DNA of 64,000 bases from Streptomyces sp. NBC_01231 (GCA_035999765.1 CP108521.1:3348001-3412000); one strand, 5' to 3'. Shown: positions 29,338-38,733, counted from the stretch's first letter. Notes: generated from the sequence alone by a model not told the origin. A program made the numbers and translations.

Positions 29338-30165
29338 TCACTCGGCGCGCTGTCCGACACGGAGGACGCTCAGGTAACGGCGTGATGCTCGATCGCCCAT
29401 CCGCGTGCGGATGCGCTCGGCTACGGCGTCGAGCAGGGGCTCTCGGACGTCGCGGTCAAGCCTCCGGTACAGCGACAACGAGCGAAGGTGATCGGCAAAG
29501 CCGTCCCCGTTGAACCACTGAACGGTCGGATACCAGCGCACGATCGTTGGGCCGAACAGTCCTCCGGGGTCTTCGACCAGGCCCCAGCCCTCGTCGGTGG
29601 TGCGCACGTCGTCCTCCAGGGGAGGATGACCCCAGTCGGGGTTCCCGGGGCAGAACTGCTCGAGGAGATCGGCGGTCTCGGCGTACACCTCCGGCTCTCC
29701 CGGCCGGCGGACAACGACGTGGCCGAGCAGCGCCATCCAGCCTCCGGGATGGAGCACGTCGTGCGCCCGCTGCCAGCCGATCGACGGGTCGACCCAGTGC
29801 CACGACTGCGCGGCCACGAGAGCATCGAAGCGTCGGCCACGGTCGTCCCACTCCTCGAACGTCGACGTCTCGACTTCGACGTTGCGGAAGGAGGCGATCC
29901 GTTGGCGAGCGAGTGCGGCCATGTCTGCGCCCGGCTCGATGGCGGTCACTGAGCATCCGAGTGCTGCCAGCGAGCGCGTCGCCTGACCGGTTCCGCAGCC
30001 CACCTCCAGCACCGACGACCTGTCGTCCGTGCCGGTGACGGCGACAAGGTCTGCGAACAGCTCGTCGGGGTATCCCGGCCGGACCCGGTCGTAGAGCTCC
30101 GGCACCTCGTTGAACACCCGGCCGAGGTCGTATGGATTCGGGCGCATCTTCGGAGCGTCAGTCAC
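29338..30165 (-). CDS. Class I SAM-dependent methyltransferase
   Basis: The protein has about 275 residues from a GTG at 30165; an ATG at 30147 is also possible and neither start has a strong ribosome-binding site. Motif I is SSVLEVGCGTGQATRSLA (SAM glycine loop), followed by VTAIEPGADM (acidic residue binding the ribose) and FDALVAAQSWHWVDPS. This is the methyltransf_11/UbiE-like family. The substrate is unknown. It is a single gene with nothing that ties it to the lanthipeptide cluster. Confidence 0.8.
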   Translation of the reverse strand: MTDAPKMRPNPYDLGRVFNEVPELYDRVRPGYPDELFADLVAVTGTDDRSSVLEVGCGTGQATRSLAALGCSVTAIEPGADMAALARQRIASFRNVEVETSTFEEWDDRGRRFDALVAAQSWHWVDPSIGWQRAHDVLHPGGWMALLGHVVVRRPGEPEVYAETADLLEQFCPGNPDWGHPPLEDDVRTTDEGWGLVEDPGGLFGPTIVRWYPTVQWFNGDGFADHLRSLSLYRRLDRDVREPLLDAVAERIRTRMGDRASRRYLSVLRVGQRAE

Positions 30166-30208
30166 GAGTGCACAAGCTATGAGGTTCGTCGGCGGGGACG
30201 CCACTGGT

Positions 30209-30436
30209 TTAACGGCAGCTCCTCGACAGCAGCCGTGTCGTCGAGCAGGTCTGGGCGATGGCGTTGATGTCGTTGCGAATCGTGCTGTCGACCAGACCGG
30301 CCGAGGCCCGCGCGAGCACGAACCCCGCCAGCACATCGGTCTCGAACTCGGCGAGCTCCTCCTCGCTCACCGGCGCCCGGTACTCACGCAGATCGCGCAC
30401 TACGGCCAGAGCCAACCCACGCCTCCACGACTTCAC
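30209..30436 (-). pseudogene. Integrase N-terminal fragment
   Basis: The fragment has 75 codons. MKSWRRGLALAVVRDLREYRAPVSEEELAEFETDVLAGFVLARASAGLVDSTIRNDINAI corresponds to the N-terminal region (before and into the SAM-like core-binding domain) of actinomycete tyrosine recombinases. The sequence then diverges and stops (CSTTRLLSRSCR). The catalytic domain (Arg...His-x-x-Arg...Tyr) is absent downstream. It is a decayed recombinase, evidence that mobile DNA passed through this island. Confidence 0.55.
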
Positions 30437-30589
30437 CCAGACTGAAGGAATCCCGACAGGGATGAGAGTTGCGCACTACGGATGAGGTTGGGTCAGAACG
30501 ACCGGCAGTCACCCGGACGAGGTAACAGGCCCAGGTCCAGGCACTCTCAGTCGTGCCAGGGAACTGCGGACGAACACGGAACCCGGGGA

Positions 30590-31690
30590 CTATTGCTCAC
30601 CCAATGAGTTGCTGAGCACCATCTCACTGGCATCCAGAGCGGTTGCGAGGTCTCGGTGTAGCCCTTCTGGGAGCATCCCCGAGTCGAGCGCGCAGCTCCG
30701 AAGCAGGTCCTCGCAGTCCTGCGATTGGGTGTCCTTCGCGAGCGCGTCGAACAGAGGGTGGGCCAGGATCTCGCGGGCCGCGTATCCGTTGCGCGCTTCC
30801 GTTGTTCGCCGACACAGATCGTCGATGAGACGGCGAGCCCCAGGATGCTCAGCTGATCCGACGGCGTCCAGGACGGTGAGCCCTAGACGGACGTCGAAGA
30901 CGGTCATACCCGCCTTCGCCTCGTGGTTCAGGTAGGTGTTCATCAAGGACGTCAAGGCGTCCTCGGCTGGTTTGCCCGCGTCGCGGAGACACAGCGCCAT
31001 CAGGCACTCGGTGACGGCCTGTTCCCAGGGCTCTCCCGGTGCCGTAGCTGCGAGCAGTTCCTCAGCAGGGCTGGTCTGGCCAGAGGTGAGAGCCGCGATG
31101 ACGGCGACTTGGCGCCCGTCCAGCATCCTGGTGCCCACGCCCCGGTGTTGTTCGATGTGGGCCAGCGCCTCGGACCACCGCCCTGTGGTAGTGAGGCTGC
31201 GCGTGCCGTCAGCCAGGACGACGCGCCACAGCCATGCCCGTACCTCTCGTCGGTCGTCCTCGGTGCAGGTGAGGTCGGCCGGCACGGTGATGCCTTCGAA
31301 GGAGACTGCGGTGGCGGCGCCGACAGCCTCGTACAGGTCCAACAGCCGCTGACGGCCCTCATCGGTTCGGCCGGCGCGGATCTGCAGGCGAGCGAGGTTA
31401 ACCAGGGGCTCCAGCGCGCGGATGGCGCCCATGGCGGGGAGTGGGCAGGAACTCAGGTATGCCGCAGCGTGCCGGTGGCACTTCGCTCGGGCGAGATCCG
31501 GAAGGCCGAGGTCGGAGGCTATGAGCGCCGTCTGGTTGAAAACGGTCGAGGCCAGTCCCTGGTCACTCCGCTCGACGGCTCTTGCGGCCAGCTCGGTCAC
31601 GGACCGTACCCGATCGGGCAGCGGAAGGCAGGCGGGCCGGAATCGCGCAATCAGCGGAAAGCGTCCTGCTATTGGGCCGTTCGGATCCAT
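30590..31690 (-). CDS. TPR-like helical repeat protein
   Basis: The protein has 366 residues from an ATG at 31690 preceded by GAGGGG. It is all-helical (TELAARAVERSDQGLASTVFNQTALIASDLGLPDLARAKCHRHAAAYL...), with pairs of helices resembling TPR repeats; no N-terminal HTH is present. It resembles the sensor halves of Streptomyces XRE-TPR regulators. It lies just downstream of the FxLD methyltransferase in the same direction (112 nt gap), so it may be part of the lanthipeptide operon. Function is unknown. Confidence 0.55.
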   Translation of the reverse strand: MDPNGPIAGRFPLIARFRPACLPLPDRVRSVTELAARAVERSDQGLASTVFNQTALIASDLGLPDLARAKCHRHAAAYLSSCPLPAMGAIRALEPLVNLARLQIRAGRTDEGRQRLLDLYEAVGAATAVSFEGITVPADLTCTEDDRREVRAWLWRVVLADGTRSLTTTGRWSEALAHIEQHRGVGTRMLDGRQVAVIAALTSGQTSPAEELLAATAPGEPWEQAVTECLMALCLRDAGKPAEDALTSLMNTYLNHEAKAGMTVFDVRLGLTVLDAVGSAEHPGARRLIDDLCRRTTEARNGYAAREILAHPLFDALAKDTQSQDCEDLLRSCALDSGMLPEGLHRDLATALDASEMVLSNSLGEQ

Positions 31691-31802
31691 GGTCCCCTCG
31701 GGCAACTTTGACACGATGAGTGAACGGACGGGGCGGCGCACGTCGACATGGTCGACGTACACCGCCCCTTTCTGCATGGGCAGTTGTCTGTACGGGCCGT
31801 TG

Positions 31803-33884
31803 TCAGCGCCAGTCGACGACGATGCGGTTGAGCGGTGTGTCGAGAGCGAAGAGGCCGGGGCGCTGCTCGGTCGCGGGAACGTCGAGGGGGTGGATCTCGA
31901 AGGTGGCCTCGCGATCGCGGTACTCGCGATCCCAGGTGCGGATCGCTTCAGCGACCTTCGCGGCCAGCTCATCGCTTCCGGGTCCGTGGCCGATGACGCC
32001 GAACTCCCAGAGCTTGCCGCCTTCGGGGGTCTTCCGGTCCGACAGGCGGCGGGCGAGGTACGTGACGGCGCCCTTGTCCACGGCCGCGGTAGACGACGGG
32101 TAGGGGTCGTCCGTGAGAAGGGTCCCCTTGGCGTCCTTCGGGAACAGCATCCGGATCAGCCCGCTGGGCAGCGAGCAGGAGACGAACAGCTCCATCCACT
32201 CCGGCGACTCCATCGCGCGGACCATCATCCCGGTCCACTCCTCGGAGCGCGGCTGCTGCAGCACGCCGGCCAGGGCCTCGGCGTCGATGGGCTGCCCTGC
32301 GGGAGCCTGGAGCCGTACGGAGCCGTCCGTGCTGAGTGGGATGACGCGGCGGTCGTCGTCGGCGATGCCGCGCCGCAGCGGCATGAAGGTGTTCATCGTG
32401 CTGCTGACGCTGGTCCAGCGGCCGTCGCGCTGCTCGTAGGCGATGGAGCGGGACACGCTGCCCTTGAGTCGCTGGGGAACGACGAGCCTCCCGCCGGGCG
32501 CGAGTTGCTGCATCCAGGCGTGCGGGACGCCGTGCGCGCCGACCGTGGCGATGATCCGATCGTACGGTGCTCCTTCGGCATGGCCGAGGGCTCCATCTCG
32601 TGTCAGCGCCTCCACGTTGGTGAACCCGGCTGCGGCCAAGTGCTCGCGGGCACCTTCCACCAGGTCGTCATCGACGTCGATGGTCGTGACGTGGCCGCTC
32701 TCGCCGACGAGGTGGGCGAGCAGGGCGGCGTTGTAGCCAGTGCCAGCGCCGAGTTCGAGGATGCGTTCTCCGGGCTGGGCGTCCAGTTGGTCCAGCATGA
32801 GCGCGACGACTCCGGGCTGTGAGGCACACGAGATCGACGTGCCGTCGCTGTCGTACTTGATGTTGACCGGCACGTTGGCGTAGGCGTCTTCGAGCGCGGC
32901 GTCGGGCACGAACAGGTGGCGCGGGACGGTTCGCAGGGCAGCCTCGACCGCGGGCGTGCGGGCGTCCCCGGACTCGCGGATCTCGTCGACCAGGGCGTTG
33001 CGGAACTGCGTTGCGTCGGCCTCGGAGGTGGTCATCGTGTCGGTATTCACCGGCCTGACGCTAATGGTGTCGGGCGTGCCCTCATTGGACGACGCAGTGT
33101 TGTCACTCGATCCCATGACTGCCTTTCGTGCGATGTTGAACAGGGCGCTTTGGTCATCCGAGAGGAGACCTGCGCGGTTGGCGTGGAAGATCACGTGGTG
33201 GGCGATGACCGCTCGGAGGCCGCGCGTCAGCTCACCGCCGGCAGCGAGCTCGCCGAGCGTCGCTCCGGTCCTCTCGAAGGCGGCAACCCACTCCGTCTGT
33301 TCGTCGAGCGGGCCCGTCGGACGGCACAGGCTGCGCGTGTCAACAGTCATCAGCTTCTGTATCGCCGGGCCCAAGGCGGCGGCCCGCTCCCGGGCAAGGG
33401 GGTCGGTCGCCGGTCGGAACGCGGCAGCCTTCACCCACACATCGCCCTGCTCGAACCAGTCCAGATTGGCGGCCCGCATCAGGGAGCTGAGCAGAAGGAC
33501 GGCCGTCTCCCTGCGTCCCAGCCGTCCGGGACCGGGCTGATACGTGAGCAGATGACGACTGTCCATGTGGAACAAGTCGTGCGCGGTGTCCATGGCCTTC
33601 GTCCCGCCGAAGGCAGTGGTCTCCGGCTCGTAGATCCCAGGCGTCCACGACAGGGCCGTGCCGTCCTGAACGAGGTCGCTCAGCAACGCCTCGATCGACG
33701 GGGACGGCCTGGCTGCGCGGTATCGCAGCGGCCAGGGCTGCTTGTTCATGAACCACCAGCCGACGAGCTGCCCGTCTTCCTCGGCCGCGAGCAGTGCGGG
33801 ACCGAGGCGTTCCGTTATGGCTCGCCTGCCGGTCGTGCGGTCGGTAAAGGTGACTTGGTGCTGATGCCAGCGGTCCGGGGGCAT
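31803..33884 (-). CDS. FxLD-system methyltransferase with N-terminal lanthipeptide dehydratase-like domain
   Basis: The protein has 693 residues from an ATG at 33884 after GAAGGACC. Residues about 1-260 match the thiopeptide-type/SpaB_C-like domain found in LanB C-termini (WHQHQVTFTDRTTGRRAIT..., WWFMNKQPWPLRYR). From about 290 the protein is a PCMT-type O-methyltransferase (SQPGVVALMLDQLDAQPGERILELGAGTGYNAALLAHL, SAM loop GAGTGYN). Enzymes of the FxLD system methylate an Asp of the modified peptide, leading to isoAsp or an aspartimide. It follows the LanC gene by 23 nt. The likely target is Asp42/Asp43 in the TDDG core of the precursor at 38337-38510. Confidence 0.85.
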   Translation of the reverse strand: MPPDRWHQHQVTFTDRTTGRRAITERLGPALLAAEEDGQLVGWWFMNKQPWPLRYRAARPSPSIEALLSDLVQDGTALSWTPGIYEPETTAFGGTKAMDTAHDLFHMDSRHLLTYQPGPGRLGRRETAVLLLSSLMRAANLDWFEQGDVWVKAAAFRPATDPLARERAAALGPAIQKLMTVDTRSLCRPTGPLDEQTEWVAAFERTGATLGELAAGGELTRGLRAVIAHHVIFHANRAGLLSDDQSALFNIARKAVMGSSDNTASSNEGTPDTISVRPVNTDTMTTSEADATQFRNALVDEIRESGDARTPAVEAALRTVPRHLFVPDAALEDAYANVPVNIKYDSDGTSISCASQPGVVALMLDQLDAQPGERILELGAGTGYNAALLAHLVGESGHVTTIDVDDDLVEGAREHLAAAGFTNVEALTRDGALGHAEGAPYDRIIATVGAHGVPHAWMQQLAPGGRLVVPQRLKGSVSRSIAYEQRDGRWTSVSSTMNTFMPLRRGIADDDRRVIPLSTDGSVRLQAPAGQPIDAEALAGVLQQPRSEEWTGMMVRAMESPEWMELFVSCSLPSGLIRMLFPKDAKGTLLTDDPYPSSTAAVDKGAVTYLARRLSDRKTPEGGKLWEFGVIGHGPGSDELAAKVAEAIRTWDREYRDREATFEIHPLDVPATEQRPGLFALDTPLNRIVVDWR

Positions 33885-33907
33885 GACGGGGTCCTTCGAT
33901 CGACGGA

Positions 33908-35182
33908 TCAGGCGATGAGCAGGCAGGAGTCCCAGGCTGAGACGGGTGGGGCGGTGGTGGCAGGGGCCAGAAGCGCCAACGCCATACCGGCAGCGCCGTC
34001 CAGGAATCCGGGTCCGGCTTCCTCGTCCTGAGTAACATCCCTGGCCACGTCTTCCGGGACGGTGCCCGACGGGCAGACCGCACTCAGCAGTGGTGGGACC
34101 GCCGCGCGGAGCCGTCCAACCGTCGACGGGTGGGCGTCGGTGGCAGTCCGGGCCGCTACGTGTGCGAGGCCGGCGAAGCCGTGGCACAGGCCGTTGTCCG
34201 TCGTGGCCTTGAGCTGGGCGACATCTGTGAGCGCGGCCACGATCGCAACTTCCGCCTCGATCTGGCGGTCGGCGCAGCCGAGTGCGAGGGCGGCGAGTTG
34301 CTGCGCTCGGGCGATGCCGACTGTGCCGTAGCACCAGGAAGGGCGCCTGGGCGCTGATGGGACGAGGTGGCCGCTGCGCAGTTCCTCGCGGGTGACCCAG
34401 TACGGCCAGGCGAGACCGGGGCCGGTCTTCTCCCGCCAACGGTCCAGCCAGGCCAGGATGGTGTGGAGGGCTTCCCGGTGCCCGCCGACGGTAATGCCGC
34501 GTCGCGCGGCCAAGGCCAGCAGCCCGAGCGCCCCGCCGATGCCGTGAGCCATGCCACTGTTGGCGTGGCCGCCGGGAAAGCGGTCCTCGGGTCGGCCGGA
34601 TGGTCCGGTCAGCGTCCACCAGCCCGGCAGGACTTCGCCTTCGTGAGTGATCGGCTCGGTGAGCCGTACGCAGTAGTCGAGGATGGCGCGGACGTCAGCC
34701 CCGGCCGGGTCGTGACGAAGGAAGTAGGCCCCGTAGCCCACCAGCCCCCGGATGGTGTCGAACTCGGCGAGATCCGGAAGGCGTCCCGCGTCGGCACGGC
34801 GGTTCGCGGCGGTCAGGCGGCGGCGAACGTCGGCAGACATCTGGCGGTCCAGGCAGTCCCGGGCGCGTTGGTAGGCGCCCGGCAGGTGTTCGGCTGCGCA
34901 GGCCAAGGCGTGGGCGAGGGCGGGCGCGCCGTAGAAGGGGTGGCTGTCGGGTCCGCTGGTGAACGGCTGCCGTGCAGCAGCGGTGAGCCAGGCATGAGCG
35001 CGTTGCCACGAGCCCGTGCCGGCGGCGGCTCGCTCGATGTGCAGCAGGGCGATGCCGGTGGGTCCGTACGCGAGGTGCTGGCGGTGCGAGGACACAGCGT
35101 CCGATTCCGCCGGTGTCGTGGCGGGGTCGGCGAGCAGGTCGGCGACGGCGTCCACTGTCTTGACCGCGAGGGTGTGCGTCAT
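33908..35182 (-). CDS. LanC-like lanthionine synthetase cyclase
   Basis: The protein has 424 residues from an ATG at 35182 that overlaps the LanB stop by 4 nt (ATGA). The alpha-toroid signatures are present: GMAHGIGG, WCYGTVG (zinc-ligand Cys) and CHGFAG (zinc-ligand Cys-His). The length is typical for LanC. The enzyme adds Cys thiols to dehydrated Ser/Thr to form lanthionine or methyllanthionine rings. The precursor supplies three Cys in its C-terminal SLTDDGCGSTCGACTTNVA. Confidence 0.9.
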   Translation of the reverse strand: MTHTLAVKTVDAVADLLADPATTPAESDAVSSHRQHLAYGPTGIALLHIERAAAGTGSWQRAHAWLTAAARQPFTSGPDSHPFYGAPALAHALACAAEHLPGAYQRARDCLDRQMSADVRRRLTAANRRADAGRLPDLAEFDTIRGLVGYGAYFLRHDPAGADVRAILDYCVRLTEPITHEGEVLPGWWTLTGPSGRPEDRFPGGHANSGMAHGIGGALGLLALAARRGITVGGHREALHTILAWLDRWREKTGPGLAWPYWVTREELRSGHLVPSAPRRPSWCYGTVGIARAQQLAALALGCADRQIEAEVAIVAALTDVAQLKATTDNGLCHGFAGLAHVAARTATDAHPSTVGRLRAAVPPLLSAVCPSGTVPEDVARDVTQDEEAGPGFLDGAAGMALALLAPATTAPPVSAWDSCLLIA

Positions 35183-38100
35183 CGCGCCCTCCGCGACAGC
35201 CAGGCCAGGGCGGCGGCGCGCGTGAGGTAGAGACAGACCTCTTCCTCGGGGAAGTCGACCGCGACGTGCCGGACAAAGTGGACGTGCAGCAGTGAGGAGA
35301 GGACGTCGTCCAGGACGATGCCTTCGGTGTCCGGGCCGGGAAGGTGCAGCCGGTAGGCGGCGACCGCCGCGTCCCGGTCGGCCCACGCCTCCATGACGGC
35401 CTGTCCACCGGGCACGGCGCGCAGGACCGACCAGCCGTCGGACGGATCGGCCAGCCGTACGGCCTCGGTGAACTGCGGACGCGGCACCGGAACAGGGGCA
35501 ACCGGCGGGATGTGGTCGACCAGCCAGCGCATCGCGGCCTCGGTGCTGCCGAGGAACGCGGTGGCGATGGAGATCGTGTGCGCGGCCACCAACGCACGCT
35601 GTTGCGGACGCTGGATCTGGCGAAGCTGAGTGACGACGGCGCGCGAGTCCGCCCGGAACACATCCTCGGCGGCATCCCAGGCCGCTCCCGAGCCCCAACG
35701 GCCCATCTCACGGAATGAGGTGGGGAAGCGCATGTCCGACAGCAGGCCCTTGGTGCGCAGTTCCTCAGCCCAGGTGCCAATCGTGCGGGCGGTCTCGGCG
35801 AAGGCTTCGGGGCCGGGCAGCGCGATGCGCACCCGCAGGTGATGATCCGGGTCACGAAAACGGATGAACCACCACGGCGGCCCACCGAGTCGATCCAGCA
35901 GATCCGGGAGCTGCTGGGAGAGCAGAGCATCCTGGCGGCGCAGGTCGCCGTACAGGGTGGCCAGCAGCAGGGACGAGACGCCAGGCGTCTGGATCTGCTC
36001 TGGGGAGAAGGTGCGGGACGGGACGGGGGTCGGCAAGGACGGCCACCCCGGTGATCGCGTCGCCTTGAGCGGCAAGACGACCTCATGCGCCCGGCCGCCG
36101 CACCACCCGTACGCGTCGGCGTCCGGGGCTTCGACGAGGACGGCCGTGCCGACGCGGTTCAGATGCTGGCGCAGCAGCGTTCGATGTCCGGCTTGGCGGA
36201 GGTCGAGGTGCAGGCGCCGGTCGTCCTCGGCGAGGTCGATCCGCTGAGGCATCCGTCTCCGGGTCCGCAGGTCTTCGAGGGCGATGTCCCACTGCGCCTG
36301 GGGGCGGTCGCGGCCGGGCAGCTCGGTCGCTTCCATCCGCCACCGTGCCGGGGCGAGCACCGTGCGCCCGTAGCGCAATCGGGGCAGGAACGGCATGGCT
36401 TTCGCGGCCCCCCAGTCGAACAGGGTGACCTGCGCGCATTGGGCGCGCGACAGCTCGGTGAGGAACCGGACCAGGGGCGGGGTGTGCTCATTGAGGTTCA
36501 GCGCATGCATTCCCACGGCCTCCACCCGTCGCCCGCGCTCGGGTGCAGCCAGGTACATACGGCGCCCATCGCAGGCCACCGCCAGGTCTTCGGGCGTGAT
36601 CACATCGCCGCTGGCGGCCCGGTGCTCCTGAACGCTGATCACGGTGGACAGGACCTGCGGGGCCCGGGTGACATGGGCGCTCGTGGGCAGCAGCGGCGGG
36701 AAGGACAACTGGGCGGGGATAGTTCCGGCGTCCGCGGTCGGAAGGTCGGCCAGTTCCGCCGACAGCCGCTCGCGGGCGTCAGGAGCCAGCACGCTGAGGA
36801 ACCGGCCCGTGCTGACACCGACGCCACGTGACACGCTCGCCACTTCCAGCCGGAAGTGCCCGCGGTCCAGGTCCTCGCTGCTGACGGCGCACACTCGGAC
36901 ACTGACTTCAAGGTGCGGCGGCACTCTCGGGCGCTCGGGCCCCAAATCCATGGCGGCTACCAGCTCGTCAGTAAGCACGACCTCGTCGCGGCCGTCGAGG
37001 ACGGCGGTCTGCGCCAGCCGTACCAAGGTGTCGTCCCGTACGGACAGGCGGGAGCGGCGGCCGTCGTCTTGGGTGCCCGGATAGCCGTCGGGGAAGCCCG
37101 TGCCGCTGTCGGCGACGACTTCGTTGAGCGGCACCATCGTGCCGATGCCGTACTTCTCGTAGAACCGGCGCTGGTACGCCTTCCACGACGCCGTCCCGTA
37201 CGGATGGGCGCTGACTCGGGTCAGGACGGTGGCGGCACGCGCGATCTCGTGGGCGACCTCTTCGGGAAGCTCGACCTCTGCGTCCAGGCGTAAGTCGAGA
37301 GCCAGGGGGTGGCGGCGTAGCTTCGGAACTTGAGCCCGCATGCGCGTAGCGGCTCGGGTCCGGCCGCTGCGCGAGGCGCAATCACTCAGGTCGTCACGGA
37401 GGGCGTGCAGTTCACGAACTGCGGCGGCGATCGGTGCCACACCGTCCGCCCCCGCTGTGTCGAGTTGGCCCAGCAGGTATCCCAGCGCGTCCGTTTCGGT
37501 GCTCGGTGCGTGCAGGCTGGTGATCAGCACCTCGTTCCGGATCAGCTCCCGTACAAGGCGGTGAGCCTTCGCCGGTCCCGCCGCTGGGAATTCGGCAGTC
37601 AGCTTGTCCACGAGGAGCCCGACGCGGATGGGCTCTCGGGCAGCGCACAGGACCAGCTTCACCGGGTCGGTCAGGGACAGGGACGCCTCGACCGCGCGCC
37701 TACGGCCGCCTTGGCGGCCGGACTTGTACGGCACGATGAGTCGATCACCACGGCTCGCCGTGGTGTTGTTGAGGACAACCGCCAGGCGCTCCAGCAGCTC
37801 GGGGCACGCCTCCAGCCGCTCGATGACGACAGTCAGCCACTCCGCACTCGCCCGGCCGACGGCTGTGTGTTGCGGACCCCACTTCGCGCGTGCCCGTGTC
37901 CCGATCGACGCAGAGGCAACGCCGGCGAACAGGCCGAACGGCGTCGCCCGGTGTTCCGCGCGCAGGACGTAGCGGGCCACCGAAGCGACCGCACGCCGCA
38001 CGTCACGCTCAGCCGGGTTGCTGGCCGAGCACAGCGCGCGTACCTGCGAGGCGAGAGCCGGGCTGGCGTGATCCAGGGCTTCGGCAACGTCTTCTTCGGA

Positions 38101-38250
38101 CCACACCTGGCGCAGCCACGCGAGGCGGGCAGCCGCGCTCCAAGGGGACAAGTCATCGAGGTCGGGGCACGGGGATACGGGAAGTTCCGGCCGAGCGACC
38201 GCACGGAGGATAGCGGTCTTCCCGGCGCGGAACTCGGTGCTCAAAGCCAT
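35179..38250 (-). CDS. LanB-type lantibiotic dehydratase
   Basis: The protein has 1023 residues from an ATG at 38250 after GGAGGTTGTG. The N-terminal glutamylation domain covers about 20-700 (VARYVLRAEHRATPFGLFAGVA, YEKYGIGTMVPLNEVVADSGTGFP, LRYGRTVLAPARWR) and the C-terminal elimination domain about 760-1020 (WWFIRFRDPDHHLRVRIALPGPEAF). Such full-length class I dehydratases use glutamyl-tRNA to activate Ser/Thr and eliminate glutamate. The gene is separated from the precursor by an attenuating hairpin (38281-38310) and overlaps lanC, so B and C are translated together. Confidence 0.92.
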   Translation of the reverse strand: MALSTEFRAGKTAILRAVARPELPVSPCPDLDDLSPWSAAARLAWLRQVWSEEDVAEALDHASPALASQVRALCSASNPAERDVRRAVASVARYVLRAEHRATPFGLFAGVASASIGTRARAKWGPQHTAVGRASAEWLTVVIERLEACPELLERLAVVLNNTTASRGDRLIVPYKSGRQGGRRRAVEASLSLTDPVKLVLCAAREPIRVGLLVDKLTAEFPAAGPAKAHRLVRELIRNEVLITSLHAPSTETDALGYLLGQLDTAGADGVAPIAAAVRELHALRDDLSDCASRSGRTRAATRMRAQVPKLRRHPLALDLRLDAEVELPEEVAHEIARAATVLTRVSAHPYGTASWKAYQRRFYEKYGIGTMVPLNEVVADSGTGFPDGYPGTQDDGRRSRLSVRDDTLVRLAQTAVLDGRDEVVLTDELVAAMDLGPERPRVPPHLEVSVRVCAVSSEDLDRGHFRLEVASVSRGVGVSTGRFLSVLAPDARERLSAELADLPTADAGTIPAQLSFPPLLPTSAHVTRAPQVLSTVISVQEHRAASGDVITPEDLAVACDGRRMYLAAPERGRRVEAVGMHALNLNEHTPPLVRFLTELSRAQCAQVTLFDWGAAKAMPFLPRLRYGRTVLAPARWRMEATELPGRDRPQAQWDIALEDLRTRRRMPQRIDLAEDDRRLHLDLRQAGHRTLLRQHLNRVGTAVLVEAPDADAYGWCGGRAHEVVLPLKATRSPGWPSLPTPVPSRTFSPEQIQTPGVSSLLLATLYGDLRRQDALLSQQLPDLLDRLGGPPWWFIRFRDPDHHLRVRIALPGPEAFAETARTIGTWAEELRTKGLLSDMRFPTSFREMGRWGSGAAWDAAEDVFRADSRAVVTQLRQIQRPQQRALVAAHTISIATAFLGSTEAAMRWLVDHIPPVAPVPVPRPQFTEAVRLADPSDGWSVLRAVPGGQAVMEAWADRDAAVAAYRLHLPGPDTEGIVLDDVLSSLLHVHFVRHVAVDFPEEEVCLYLTRAAALAWLSRRAR

Positions 38251-38280
38251 CACAACCTCCGTGGTCCAGGCGGGCGGCCG

Positions 38281-38310
38281 GTGCCTTCGCTCGGTGAGGT
38301 GCGAAGGCAC
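38281..38310. terminator. Hairpin between precursor and LanB genes
   Basis: A 10-bp perfect stem (GTGCCTTCGC / GCGAAGGCAC) with a 10-nt loop lies 27 nt beyond the precursor stop. There is no T-run, so it may stabilise or partly terminate the precursor message and give more precursor than enzyme. Confidence 0.65.
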
Positions 38311-38336
38311 CGGCCTGGAATGACGTGCGTGTCAGG

Positions 38337-38510
38337 TCAGGCGACGTTGGTGGTGCAGGCGCCGCAGGTCGAGCCGCAGCCGTCGTCCGTCAGGCTGATC
38401 AGTCCGGCGGTGTCGGAGACCTCGACCAGGGTGACGTCGAGGTCGAAGCCATCCGGCGTCGCGGCGGTCGGCTGGGTCGCCTTCGTGCTGTGCTCGATAC
38501 GAGGACTCAT
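38337..38510 (-). CDS. FxLD family lanthipeptide precursor
   Basis: This 57-residue gene starts at an ATG (38510) with GGAG and 5 nt spacing. The leader MSPRIEHSTKATQPTAATPD is followed by the family motif FDLD (residues 22-25, in GFDLDVTLVEVSDTAG). The C-terminus SLTDDGCGSTCGACTTNVA has three Cys, Ser/Thr residues for dehydration and adjacent Asp residues for the FxLD methyltransferase. The FxLD motif, the TDDGCGSTCGACTTN core and the flanking LanB, LanC and methyltransferase genes make the call firm. It is too short to be noticed by long-ORF scans. Confidence 0.9.
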   Translation of the reverse strand: MSPRIEHSTKATQPTAATPDGFDLDVTLVEVSDTAGLISLTDDGCGSTCGACTTNVA

Positions 38511-38733
38511 GTCAACTCCATTTACTCAGTGGGTATTTGCTCGGGCAGATCAGCCGGGCGCGTGCTCGGCGAGCGAATTGAGGCCGCTATGTCGAACGGT
38601 GCTTCCCGGCCACCGGCCCCCGGTGTCGTGCCTCGACCTTGGCGTGAGTCGGGGCCGCTTTCCCAAGGGCTGGTGTCCTACGCCGCCTTCCGGAGACCGG
38701 CTCGAAGAGAGCCGTTCCAGAGGCGACCGTCTG
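38511..38733. promoter_or_regulatory. Probable promoter region of the FxLD cluster
   Basis: This 223-bp gap lies between the GntR-type regulator (ends 38734) and the precursor start. Sequence near the precursor is less GC-rich (CCATTTACTCAGTGGGTATT). It is the natural place for the cluster promoter and the regulator's operator; no exact -10/-35 pair is clear. Confidence 0.4.
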
